This document shows positions 23,811 through 35,054 of a DNA stretch of 64,000 nt, piece by piece. The position numbers and the translations under genes are program-made. Numbering within the stretch: position 1 is the stretch's first letter; each line of letters starts with the position of its first letter. Source of the stretch: Gordionus sp. m RMFG-2023 (Eukaryota > Nematomorpha > Gordioida > Chordodea > Parachordodidae); the NCBI RefSeq assembly GCF_954871325.1, contig NC_088775.1, forward strand, positions 87,397,561 to 87,461,560, written 5' to 3'. The notes under the pieces are model-generated. The model made no database searches and was not told where the DNA came from. It was given only the letters and a program-made list of their open reading frames with translations.

Positions 23811-24350
23811 TGTTACAAGTCCGAACTTAACTCAGGGTGTTAATGTTGTATTGGGAGAGCTAATTAGGAATCAAAGGTATATTAAATCTATATAAATAAA
23901 ATAAAGGATTAATTTTAATAATAACGATTGCTAACCACTTACCTTTGAGCACACCTAAAATAATATAATGTAAACTCTTTTAAATAATTCCAATTTATTA
24001 AATTATCGTATTACTTTTCTCTATTTAGAAATATTTAGAATCTCTCTGTCTATAATTAATTTCAGATACTATAATTAATATAAAACAAATTTTCCTTTTT
24101 TTATAAAATTCCACTCTAATTAACTTTATTGAAAATTGAATCATATATATATACATAATTATTTGCATATTAAATATAATAATTTTCCGAAGAATAAAAT
24201 ATAAAATTAAAATATTATCATTTAAATATAAAAATGTAAAATCTAGTACAACTATTACTAATTTTTCGAAGAATAAACATATAAAATTAAACTATTATTA
24301 TTCAAATATAAAAATGTTAAATTTCGTACAATATTAATACATAATACCAC
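23811..24350 (-). mobile_element. Old solo LTR of the Ty3/Gypsy element found at 52193-58024
   Basis: On the plus strand it opens TGTTACAAGTCCGAACTTAA and continues AGGGTGTTAATGTTGTATTG, the inverse of the last part of the 52-kb element's LTR. Later blocks (TTTTAATAATAACGATTG; TTTGCATATTAAATATAATA) also line up with that LTR in order. No internal coding sequence adjoins it, so it is a solo LTR or fragment. It is far more diverged than the two LTRs of the complete copy, hence older. The right boundary is approximate. Confidence 0.75.
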
Positions 24351-25044
24351 AAATGTCACTCATTTTTCTGACATAAACAATTAATTTTCCTTGGGGAGAA
24401 AAGTGGTGATGTGGAGTTCACTGGGAGGACAAAGAGATCAAGAATGCACGAAATATTTTGGATGACTTGGACTGATCTTGAAGATTTCACAATGTAATTT
24501 GGATAATTATTGTTTACTTGTTTTCATATGAATGTTAATATTGATATTATGAACGTTTATAACAAATAAAGAATTTGAAGGGTTAAGTCTGATATTTTTG
24601 TTTTATGTACAAATGGCAGCAAGATTATAGGAAGGGTTGAGAGTAAGGGCTTTTTTACAATATACATGCATAAAATGTAAAATATCGGCTGATTCCAAAG
24701 GAAGAAATGTATTTAATTGTACATATAGCTAAGACAGACATGTAAAACACACAGCGATAAATTCAATTATTAGTTCTCGTACGAGGGCTCAATACCAAAC
24801 CTCCTGTAGCAATTTAATATTAGATGAAGGCCTAAGGCCATATTATTTAACTTCTGTACCTTGGTCTTTAATAAAAGACTTATTGGATTCATAGTAATTA
24901 ATGTCTTTTTCTTTCCAAAATTTGGGACTTCACATGCCTCACTTCATTACCAAAAAATCTAAATTCTAATAAAATATATACAGTTTCAAGTTAATATTAT
25001 TGATATTTACGAAATTGAATTCGACTCGAATTCTGTACGAAAGA
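24351..25044. other. AT-rich region, no gene supported
   Basis: No domain, RNA gene or bounded repeat is visible. Confidence 0.35.
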
Positions 25045-25385
25045 GCGAAAAATTGGGAATCTTGCTTATATCTCCTATAAAATTTTTAAAGTAAATTTGA
25101 AATTGATATTAATAGATTGGTAGAGGAAAGTATATACATCTATTTAAATTAAATATTTACAAAAATCTGTAAAATGGACTAAACATCATCTTTGTCCTCA
25201 ATTTGATTCCCAAATTCGGAATATGGAAAATATTTCTTCTATTTTTGGTGATTTTTTTAAAAACTTAATTTAAAAAGATGTATTTACTTCCCTAGCATCT
25301 ATTCATATCAATTTCAAATTTACTTTTAAAATTTTCTAGGAGATATAAGCAAAATTACCAATTTTTCGATGTTTCATTTTTCGCT
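25045..25385. repeat. Fold-back repeat with arms of about 110 bp
   Basis: The left arm has GCGAAAAATTGGGAATCTTG and TTATATCTCCTATAAAATTT; the right arm has the inverse AAATTTTCTAGGAGATATAA and CCAATTTTTCG. Arms span about 25045-25152 and 25265-25385 with a short unrelated loop. Likely a palindromic MITE; no target duplication identified. Confidence 0.65.
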
Positions 25386-28300
25386 ATATCGTGCTTTTAC
25401 CTTGGATTCACCTATAAACGCAAAACCTAGTACCCAGAATCCCACTATTCGTAGATTGATTGTCACTGTTTGGTTCTTCGAATTGGTTCCATGTTCATCT
25501 TTTTACAAATTATTGAAACAATGCTATTAACTTCTATACTATTATTTGCCAATCAGCTGATTTAGTAAAAAAAACATTAAAATAAGAAATAGATCATTCA
25601 CGCAAGAAGATACAATCTATCTGTAAATTGGGTCATGGCTTAAAATAAAATAGAATATCTAATAAACTTTCAATTTTAGTCTTAGTGAAGCTGGTCTTAT
25701 CATTCAAATATAAATATATGTATTCATAGTTTAAATTTAATCAGATAAAAAATAAATAGCATGTTATATTTTTATTGTAAAATTTATTTATTATTTATCG
25801 TATTTATAAATAGTCACCCGATTTTATATATTCTTGTCCCAAAAAAAATATAATACGGACGAGATTATAATTATAATAACTTTTTGTTTTTTTGTAGATA
25901 TATATATATGGACAATAAAATTTGGAGTTGATATTAATTTTAATTTTAGAGTTGTGTTGGTAAATTGTGTGAATTATAAAATAGCGTTGTATAACTGGCA
26001 GTTTTATAGTTTGTAATTTTCACAATATCTATATATTATTGTCTGAGATGTCATTTGCTTTTTATCTATATGAGGGCATATTACCTATGTTTTTAAATAA
26101 CATTAGCTAGCTCTCTAAATTAAATTTTTTAGGGCTCTATCATTTTCTATATTCATTGATTAAATAAATAAGGATTCACATGTTTAAAATAGTCATAAAA
26201 GGCTTTGATTCTATAAAAACGAAATTGGAAATATAATTCCCTCCAACACTAAGATTATATTTTAAAACAGTAATTTTTAATATTTTGCTTTAAAAAATAA
26301 AATTTCCTAGATACTGATGTAATTGCTCTTATTTTACAGCCTAAAAAACCATTTCTCAGTATTCAAAGAAGTAATAATGTGATTTATCAAAATATTTCCT
26401 TTTAAAATGACATTATATATACTAAATATAATATATTCCTTCTTTTTTATTTGAAATAACCTTTTTTTAAATGTATGAAGAATTAAATTAAAATATAAAT
26501 GGCAATGTAAGTTTCTGGTTAAACAAATTATATCGAGCATTTAATATTTTAAAAATATATAATAAAATCTCAAGAAAGCTTACGTTTATTTTATAAAAAA
26601 AATATTGGAATAAAGCGTAAATAAATACAAGGCGTATTTTTGGCGTAAACAAGAGTAAAAAATCGGGAGGAAGCCAAAATTAGGAGGTTTGGCGACCCTG
26701 AATATGACTAATTTAAGATTTTTTTTAAAAAATAAAAATTGCCAAATTTTGATTTTTGACAAATTTGTTGCATTTCCACAAAGTTGCCAAGAATGGTACC
26801 TGGTAAATTCCAAAATTATTCGGGAATTTATTATTCATATAACAATGGGACTAAAGTTTAAAAAAAACTAAACGAATAATTTAAAATTTCTATTGATTTT
26901 AAATGACTAAAAATATTCACCAAGAATTTATATTTGGACAAAAATGATCTTTAGATATTTACTAATCTAATTTTTTTGAAAAAGCTGTCTAATGAAGTTT
27001 AAATAAAAAATCAGTGAATGATCATTTTTATATTTCATTCAACTTCAATTCTAAATAATGATAAACCCTTTCTAATATGAAAATATTTCAATTATAATTG
27101 TTCATTTTTAAATAAATCAGAAACTCAATGCCAAAGGTGTTTATCATGTTTTGAGGGATTTCTAAACGACTATGATTGTATAAATACTTCAAGAAAGAAA
27201 TAAGTCCACCTAATATGGAGAAAAAGATCAGTTTTCATTAAATACAATGGAAAGATTTGATAATATAAAATCAAAGAGGTATGCGTCACAACCCCACAAA
27301 TCAAAAGCGCTTTTAGAGTTTATTTCTTTAGTGTGAATAAAATAATTTGTCAAATGAGATTTCTAAAACGTTCAATAAAATTCTTATTTCCGGTTATGCC
27401 GTAATGGAAGCCATTTAATTTGAAAAAAAAATGAGATTTATTTTTCTTGTTTAAACACTAGATATTGGCATTTAAAGCCAATTCTATTTATACACAATAT
27501 GCCAATAATTTACTATGAGCAAATAGTTTGAAAAATGAATAATGGCGATCTACCTTAACGCTCTATAAAATGTATCTGTAATAAGGTATGTATCAAGATA
27601 CTTTTATTTAAGATGTGGCAGCCCGATTCTGAATATATTTGTGGATAAAAATTAGAAAGAAAATGATAAAAAAATATATTACAAAAATTAAGAAAAACAC
27701 ATGAATACTAGTTTCTTAGAAGTTATATTAACCTTAATGCTGTAATGAATCTTTTTGCTTCTTGAAAAGTTTACTGTTTGAGAATCAAAAAAAATCATCA
27801 ACCCAAAAATGAGTCTCAAGATAGATTCTTGTTATAGTAGATGTGATAAGTTTTTATTAGTCTTTTTTTCTTCTTGGTTCAATAGAATCTAAAAGGAAAA
27901 TGATTAATATTTTTTTTCTGACTGATACAAATATTATTTTTTCAAGTCTGATCAGAAATTTTATTTTAGAAATAGGTCAAAATCAATTAGAATTTTTTTA
28001 TTTAGTGATGTTGGCAAAAAAATCTTATTATTGAAAAGAATATTCCTAAAAACATTATGAAGACAAAAATTTAAAACTTTGTCAAGGTCTGAGAGTCCAA
28101 AATATAAAGTCAAGGTACATATAAGAGAATGTCTGTCTAAGACCAATTTGAGTTTACATATAAGATATAACTCATGCACATCTCCATTAAATGTTATTAG
28201 CATTCCATGTTAAGAAAATCCTTGAAACAATATCCTAAAATTTTTGTAGTTTTTTTTAATTTATGATTTAATTGCAGCACTGATTTAAAGGAATACATAA

Positions 28301-29403
28301 ATTAATTATATTTCCTAACCTAAAGCCAATTGATATTTTTGTTTCACTAGACTTGCACTGAATAATTTAACATCAATAAATTCAAAGTGTTTTCCATTGA
28401 TTTTGTTTGCAAAAAAATTATATTGAGAATATTAAATTTTATTTAGATGGTGGTTGTAGAATCAGGTTTCAGTTTCTATAAATAAGAAATGAGTTTATTA
28501 AAAAGTTTAAAAAATATATTATAAACATAAATATACTTGTAGTTATGTTTTTTATCATAAATATGATAAGGATCTTATTCTTATTTACAAATTATAATGT
28601 TATGTTAAGGAAAAAGTATGAGTTGTTTTTAAATACAAGTTTATAATGATAAATTAATTTAATTAAAGGATAAATTATAAATTAGGTTTAAAATTTCTTA
28701 TTACAATTGAAATATCTTTAATTTTCAAGAATCAAAATAGACATGACACATATATTGTATTACAAACTTTGTTACGTACTGGCATAATTTACAATTGCAT
28801 AAGAAGAGTATTAACATAAAATGATTTGGTAAATCATAAAAAAAATCTGAAGCAAATTATTTAGCAATAATAAAAGCATGAATTAATTTTAATATTATAA
28901 AGACTATAAAATCATAATCAAAATAGTGTATGAGAACGATATTTCTTTAATCATTTTATGTTATAATTGTCTTTTAATTCACTTCAAGTAAATATAAAAT
29001 ATTATTTGAACATTGTTGATAGAAGTAGTGATTAAATTAATATTTTAAACAATTAAAATTGTAGTAATCTGATATCATTTTATCATATATTATAAAAACA
29101 TGCATATAAAAAATATTCATGCATCATAATTTAAAATCTAACATATTGAATAATTCATCCTTACATAAAAATAAAAAGGAATACATCCAAGATCTAAATG
29201 AACCATTTTATAAGCATTTAAAAAAAATGTAATCTATAAAAACCTGCCAATATTTTGATTAGTAAACTATTATCATTCCTTGTAAGTAATAAAATGTTTA
29301 TAAATCATAATATTATTGTAAAATTTTATTTATAATAATAAAAACCTGCTAAATAATCTATTAATTCATTCCTAATAAATACATCCAAAATGCACTCGAT
29401 TAC
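25386..29403. other. Four kilobases of AT-rich DNA without supported genes
   Basis: Short frames (for example 26334-26540, 26586-26813, 27961-28203) are rich in F, I, L, K and N, lack domains and do not continue into plausible exons. TTTGGCGACCCTG at 26688-26700 looks like the right end of a hAT element (inverse CAGGGTCGCCAAA, compare 740) but no left end was found. I see nothing else. Confidence 0.4.
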
Positions 29404-29757
29404 CGGCTGGGCGTGGTGGTACACGCCTGTAATCCCACGACTAGGAAGCCTATAATGAGTTGGAATGGATTGAGGCTGGGGTTCATATCCAAGATTACGG
29501 ATTTTCTCGGAGGTTCTTTTCTGACGGGAAACATTAAACCAATCGCGTTTGACCGAATGCCCACATTAAGCTCGGCATCAACATGGAGCACGGGGCGGAA
29601 GCCCGAGTGGCCCCAGGTTGGCTTAAGGAGAAACAAACCGGCCCAGGCTGGAAACAGAGCAGGCAAAAGTTTCCGTGTCGGCGCTGTCATGGGAATACAT
29701 TCGTGAGCGATCGATCTTCGGGTATCCCAGTCCCGTTCGGTTCAGACCGGCTCATTT
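29404..29757 (+). ncRNA. 7SL RNA gene (RNA subunit of the signal recognition particle)
   Basis: This is the scaffold RNA of SRP, which docks ribosomes making secreted proteins at the ER. The 5' Alu domain reads GGCTGGGCGTGGTGG, ACGCCTGTAATCCCA and AGGAAGCCTATAATGAG, matching the universal SRP9/14-binding fold. The S domain is unmistakable: AAGCTCGGCATCAACATGG, a helix 6 hairpin GGGCGGAAGCCC with a GGAA tetraloop for SRP19, GGTTGGCTTAAGGAG, AACCGGCCCAGG and the SRP54-binding asymmetric loop GGAAACAGAGCAGG. Pol III signals are internal (B-like box GGGGTTCATATCC) and a TTTTTT stop at 29755-29760. Length, about 354 nt, exceeds the ~300 nt of vertebrates, with extra bases between the B box and the S domain. 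All core elements are intact, so I judge it functional rather than a pseudogene. Confidence 0.93.
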
Positions 29758-29760
29758 TTT
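29755..29760 (+). terminator. Pol III terminator of the 7SL gene
   Basis: A run of six T directly follows GACCGGCTCA. Confidence 0.8.
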
Positions 29761-31017
29761 ATTCTCATTTTAATTAAACTTATATCAGATGTGAGTGGGG
29801 TAATTGTGGACCAATTAAAAAAAATTTTTTTTACTTGTAGAAAATGTGTGTAAAATAATCAATGTTATTTATTTTAGTGTTTAAAAGTCACTTCAGATTT
29901 CAGGTTATTTTAAAAATAACGTGTGGCAAAATACAAGATAATGGCATATTATTATATCGTAACATGTAGGAATTAGCTCAGAATTAGGAATATCATTAAA
30001 TTACATTACTTATGTTAGCTCAGAATTAGGAATATCATTAAATTACATTACTTATGTAAACTCAATCAGAGCGGATCAACTTCTTTAAAAGAAATCAAAA
30101 TTATTTTAGTGTTTAAAATGGCAAAACAAATAGATATGGGCAAATTTAGGGGAAAAAATCCTATTTCAATTGATAGATATTCTGTATCCTATGATCTTTT
30201 GAACTACTTTAATTTATATTAATTATTATATGAAAATAAATTAAAAAGTATCTGGTAAGCACTCCAAAAATTGACTGTAAAATCATTTCTTGTTAAATCA
30301 ATTCTATAATGATTCTGAGGAAATGCTTTGAACCACGAATAGCATATTTCGGTTATTGACATATATTTTTAAATAATTTTAACATGATTGGAAACTTAAA
30401 TCGTAACCTAAGAAATAATAATAAAAAGGATTTATTAATTTAAAACAAATTTAGTTGATCTGTATTTTTATTTTATCTTGAGTTGATTCTCGAAAGATTT
30501 ATCATAAAAGAGGACTCATTAATTTTAGCTATTCTCCGTATTTCACTCCAAATTATTTTTTGGGCTCGTAGACCATTTTTTTTAAATATAATTTTGAATT
30601 TTTAAAATATATGAAGGAATCAAATCTGAAAAAATATTTCGTAATTAGATGGGCTATCATACTCTCTGGGGTCACTCGCGCCTTGAGGGTTATTTTGCTA
30701 CGCCCCTCTTCGTAGCCCGCCATACCCTTTTATCTATTTTAGAGCCCAAAAAAATTATAGGTAAATGACAACTTAGACACGCTGGATTAAAGTTTTTTTT
30801 AAAAAAAACAACTCAGAATTGAATGAAAAATATACTGGATTTCATAACATCCTTCCCACCTCATCAATCATTCACCAATTCAATTTATTGTTGAAAACAA
30901 AATTGGATATAACTCGTTATTTCTTCTATTTATTACAATTGGGTACCCGGTCAAAAAAACGGTTAAACATAGTTTTTAGCTTTTTTTTAACTTAAAAAGT
31001 CAGCTATTTCGACAGGT
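29761..31017. other. AT-rich region with one short tandem duplication
   Basis: A 42-bp unit beginning TTAGCTCAGAATTAGGAATA is present twice in tandem (29973 and 30015). No gene is supported. A GC-richer bit at 30655-30725 (CACTCGCGCC, TACGCCCCTCTTCG) may be an eroded hAT terminus. Confidence 0.5.
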
Positions 31018-31226
31018 TATGTTGTTAAACGGCTCGTTTTGAGCCGATTTTTAAAAACGGCTAACTGAATATTTTAGTCAGGAAAATATTGTCTTCGATA
31101 ATATATGCTTAGACATCTGTTCGGTTTATGAATAAAATCTTCAGGCTTATGTAATATTTTTCTGGATAAAATATTGAGTTCGCCGTTTTTAAAAATCGGC
31201 TCAAAACGACCCGTTTAACAACACTA
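31018..31226 (+). mobile_element. MITE family A, copy with long TIRs
   Basis: The left arm TATGTTGTTAAACGGCTCG and right arm ending CGTTTAACAACACTA form inverted repeats of about 40 bases containing CGTTTTGAGCCGATTTTTAA. The core keeps AGACATCTGTTCGG, ATGAATAAAATCTTCAGGCT and TAATATTTTTCTGGATAAAA. It is closest to the copy at 48292-48509. No target duplication is evident. Confidence 0.75.
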
Positions 31227-31793
31227 GTTAAATGGCCACTAATTTTAGCTATTTTTATAGAGAAACAGTCAATCATGGCACATTTGTCGGTTGTGAAATA
31301 TATTTTTTCTAAATTGCTCTTTATTATTGTTAATATACTTTCTAAAAATTTTTATTTTACTGTTTTGTTTTGGATAATAGCTCAACTCAAAGAATGTTCA
31401 ACTAAATGAAATGTTTTTAATTGGATGAAATATATTTAAAATTAAAAAACAAAAGATCTAGATTAAGATTAAAAGGAAAGATATGAATTTTATCATTTTT
31501 ATTAATAATGTCAAATCTGTCAGGCTATATGAATGATTGTAAAGAGACGAATTGAAATTTAAATATATCAGCTGTTGTAAGGGTTATTTTCTTAAGTCGG
31601 ACATGTGTAAATTTTGACAATAGTTATAATCAATTGTTATTTGATAGTAAACAAACACTATTTATTAATAATTAAATAATATATATATAAATACATCAAA
31701 AATAAAATTACTTCTAAAATTACAATCAACTTATTCAAATTCTAACACATTGTTAATGCATAATTTTTTTTTAATTAATAATTATAATGGAAT
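31227..31793. other. AT-rich spacer
   Basis: TCAAATCTGTCAGGCTA at about 31511 recalls the ends of the 10.1-kb TIR element. Nothing else is recognised. If the minus-strand exon at 31794 is real, this would include its 3' flank. Confidence 0.3.
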
Positions 31794-32192
31794 TCAAGGC
31801 AGAAGATAAGCCTTATAATAAGCGGGAGCAAACGTCTCCATCAAGGCTTGGCTCATGCGTTGACCACCATCATTTTCGTTCAGGCAAGACTGTTTGAACT
31901 TCTCCAAAGTAGCCGAAAATTGCCCTATGGCTTCCCTCAACGAACCGCTGTCATAATTAGTGGTAGCATTTAAATGTTGTTCGGAGGTACCACTCACGAT
32001 ATTGGCGGAGTTACTCTGATACGCGTTGTAATTGGGGTTATTGGGGGGCGTAACATTGGTAATGGCGGTAGCGGAATTGTTATTATATGTCATCGGTTGC
32101 TGCATCATTCTAGGTTTTACATCTTCACCTCCCTGAGCCGCGCTTATCGAAAGAATAGAAGGAGAATTTAGAGACGCGAAAACGTTGCTAGA
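31794..32192 (-). CDS. Candidate terminal exon of a host protein, function unknown
   Basis: An open minus-strand frame of about 132 codons has better-balanced composition than its surroundings and ends in a stop after YKAYLLP. Upstream it is bounded by a good splice acceptor, TTTGTACCTCCAG, at 32193-32205. The peptide starts SSNVFASLNSPSILSIS, is rich in N, S, T and Q in the middle (TNVTPPNNPNYNAYQSNS), then becomes helical: SLREAIGQFSATLEKFKQSC and SQALMETFAPAYYKAYLL. I do not recognise the family. It lies 7.8 kb downstream of the MED15-like exon on the same strand, with similar N/S/P-rich style, so it could be the last exon of that gene. The splice phases do not match directly (the 40-kb exon ends in phase 1, this acceptor is phase 0), so an intervening exon would be required. 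Confidence 0.5.
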   Translation of the reverse strand, partial: SSNVFASLNSPSILSISAAQGGEDVKPRMMQQPMTYNNNSATAITNVTPPNNPNYNAYQSNSANIVSGTSEQHLNATTNYDSGSLREAIGQFSATLEKFKQSCLNENDGGQRMSQALMETFAPAYYKAYLLP

Positions 32193-32769
32193 CTGGAGGT
32201 ACAAAGAGATTTAACAATTTAAAAAAGAGAAATTTAAATTTATACTTCTTTAAGAAAAAAGGTATACTTTTTTTTGGAAAAAAAAATATCAAATTATATC
32301 ATTTTTTTTCTTTTCATATTTATGTGGTCAGGTCAGTATCGATCGTAAATATATCATAAATATTAAACTAAAATTTTTACTAATATTAAAATGGAAATAA
32401 AAAAACTTATAAAATGAAATCTGTCAGTTAAAGCCTATAAATATGTCAAAAAAGGGGGGGGGGGTTAAAATTTTAACGGCTAGGTTGAAATGATAAAACG
32501 GGTAGTGCGAACCCGACAAAATTTTTGCCCGGGTTCGGTTCGGGGTATAAAAAAAAAGGTGGGTTCGGTTCGGGTTCGGTTCAGGGAAATATTTTTGAAC
32601 CCGGGTTTGATTCGGTTCGGGTTCAAGAATTTTTGAGTTGATAAAAAAAATTCTATATTTAAATCATAATAAAAAACTAGACATAAATTTGATATAAAAA
32701 ATAAATTTTTTATTTTATTTATATACAAATATAGTTTAAAATACAAAGCATATAGTCATGTATCAATTT

Positions 32770-33815
32770 TAAAAATTTTATTTAGACGTATTAGCATAAT
32801 ATCTTCCAAGAGTTGTTCACTCATCCTCGATCTATGTGGTGAAAGAATGAATTTCAAATGTGAAAAAGATCTTTCAACGCTAACCTATGTTAAATGTATT
32901 TATATGTGAAAATATGAAAAATTAACTTGGGTTGCAGGAATAGCAAATAAGATTTTAGATAAAATATATAATTCAGGGTGTTCCAGCTTAGCAGACTCCC
33001 AAAAATGCAAAATATTTTCCTTCTTATCTAATCTTTTATAATCGCTAAATCCAGTAATTATTGTTCCAATACTTTTCTCAGCAATCGTTGGCCCTCTTTT
33101 AAGTATTTTCTCCTGCCTTTCTTTAAGTTGTATCAATTTCTCTAAATCATCTTCTTGTTCAATAACTTCATCGGAACTAATATCATCAGATAAAATCGGC
33201 GTTAAGCTTTTAATTCGTCTCCATAAATTGACAAGATGTTTTTTCGCACAAATCTTATCATCATCACAAAGTAATACCTGTATTATTTAAGGATTTATAT
33301 TGTTTATATTTAAATATTTCATAAAATAACAATTTTAATATAAATCTAAAATAATTAATTTACTAAGCTTTTAATTAACCTTGTATCTTGGGTCCAGGTA
33401 TATGGCAGCTAAGAGAATTTCGTTCTTTATAAACCTTTCTTCTCTGTTCTTAAGACAAGAATATAGTAATTGAGCAAAATGGTTTGGATTTTTTTCCAGT
33501 TCGATGCAGCATCTTAACCATGCTGCATAAAAATCTGTCAGTGTTAACTGTTCAGATTGGAATTGTTTGGTTGCGATTTTTAGCGGTTTTAAAATTTCAA
33601 CAATCGTTATTATCTTTTTCCAATCTTCAGTCAATAAATAATCAGATTGCTCTGTAAAAAAATCTTCGATATTGGGTTTTAGTAAAATCAGCCTTTCTAA
33701 CATATCATGGGTTGAATGCCATCTGTGGCAATCTAACACAGGCTTAGGGAGTTTCATATTTTTTAATAACTTTTGGTAAGTAGGATGTCTTAATTTTAAA
33801 TTTAGGCTCTCTCTT
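32770..33815 (-). pseudogene. hAT transposase, C-terminal part, three exons with two introns
   Basis: Minus-strand exon 1 (to 33380) includes KPVLDCHRWHSTHDMLERL, the usual 'LD..TRWNSTYDMLERL' block, and ends at LAAIYLDPRYK. A 102-nt intron (33379-33278, GTTAAT...ATACAG) joins in phase to VLLCDDDKICAKKHL. A 42-nt intron (32926-32885, GTTAAT...ACATAG) interrupts the dimerisation domain exactly at AIPATQ / VSVERSFSHLKF. The coding end is near LLEDIMLIRL. The tiny intron is the same size class as in the MED15-like gene, indicating the host's minimal intron size. Confidence 0.78.
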
Positions 33816-33896
33816 TCAGCTCTACAATTCCAAGAGTCCTCAAATTTATAATGGACTTTGATATAAATTGAATATTTACACCAAGAATTGACCTAT

Positions 33897-34421
33897 CTAG
33901 TCGTTGAACTGCATCAACTTTAAACTTATTAATTTTCCTTCTACCTCTCTCGATATTTTGTCTCTAATTGATTGGGCTGTTTTATTAATAGTTCTGGATA
34001 AATTTTCTTTGTTTATAACTAAATTGAGCCCAGATAGGAGTGGATTTATAATTCTTTGAAATCCCGAATCTTCAATAATTGATAAAGGCCGGCCATTTAC
34101 AGTAACAAGTTCTAGTATAGAACTCATCAAATCATTAGATGATATATTTATACTTATATGCTTTTTTGGAAAAAAGGTTTCTATATTAATTTTAGGTTTT
34201 TTTGCCAATAACAATTCCTGATATTTGGTTTTTTCATTTAAATAATTTAAATATTCATTGTTGTGATTTCTTTCCAGGTGTCTTTCTAAATTTGACAAGT
34301 GATTACCAGACATTTTTACTTTGCAATATGAACATATTGATTTTTTTTCTATTGTATTAAGGGTAAAATGCTTATCAAATATGACTTTATCTTTAATCTT
34401 AAATCTATAAAAAGAGAACAA
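33897..34421 (-). pseudogene. hAT transposase, N-terminal part (BED zinc finger)
   Basis: Residues about 30-56 contain a BED-type finger: C-X2-C in CSYCKVKM, then H and H in SNLERHLERNHNNEY. This is followed by the hAT N-terminal region VTVNGRPLSIIEDSGFQRI. Just past LISLK the frame slips: the continuing similarity KVDAVQRLDRSILGVNIQF, ending near ELKERA, lies in another frame, so one base has been lost or gained. After ELKERA the conserved block with the catalytic aspartate and the CAAH motif is absent, as the sequence jumps to the next coding block at about 33815. DNA transposon fossil. Confidence 0.75.
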
Positions 34422-35054
34422 TTTTTTTAAATAGCAATGATTTCAGAATTAAAAAAGAGATATTTATAAATTTAATTTCATTTATAATATGCACTTCATT
34501 AATATCTTGTAAAAATTAAACTGAACCAAAAATAAATGATTAGCATATATAAATTTTAAAATCATTTTAATAAGTTCACAAAAACTGCCCTACATTTAAC
34601 AATTTTTAAGTTAGATGTTTAGAATTTTTTAAATTAACAATATAATAATTTTTACTTTGATTTGTTAACCATTTTCTTCTAATTAATAATCTTTAAGAAT
34701 AATAAGATAAAAATTTAAAAATAAATGGCGTAAATTAATTCAATTGTTTAAAATTTTTTAACACTCCAATAGGAATCGAGAATAAATTTAAAAATGGCAT
34801 AAATGAATTAAATTGTTTAAAATTTATTAAGACTTCATTTAATTGGAAATTTGAAAATATAATATTTGTATTTACATATATTAATATATGATTTTAAATA
34901 ATACACTGAACCCGATTGAACCCGGGTTAAAATAAAATTCTTGGGTTCAGTTCGGGGTTTTGAAAATTTTATAAATGGGGTTCAGGTTCGGTTCGGGTTC
35001 AGAGTTTTTTCTAAAAACCCGGGTTCACTTCTCCGGGTTCGGTTCGAATCCCTG

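Larger units (their letters stand above)
32499..35054 (-). mobile_element. BED-type hAT transposon with introns, internally deleted
   Basis: Both flanks are packed with the subterminal motif GGGTTCGGTTCGGG or variants (32525-32630 and 34910-35050). The right terminus is the inverse of CAGGGATTCGAACCGAACCC; the left is a decayed CGGGTAGTGCGAACCCG. Between them, on the minus strand, lie a BED zinc finger, hAT core segments and the dimerisation domain. The element is about 2.56 kb, shorter than intact members of this type because the central catalytic stretch is missing. An 8-bp target duplication is not clear. The 46060-49211 element encodes a related protein. Confidence 0.75.

Noticed and set aside
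29400-29706. Overlapping open frames of 96-97 codons on both strands
   Set aside because: They are a by-product of the GC-richer 7SL RNA gene, whose RNA motifs account for the sequence fully.
35036-35054. GGTTCGAATCC resembling a tRNA box B
   Set aside because: It is one of many GGTTCGG-type subterminal repeats of the hAT element; no A box or cloverleaf surrounds it.
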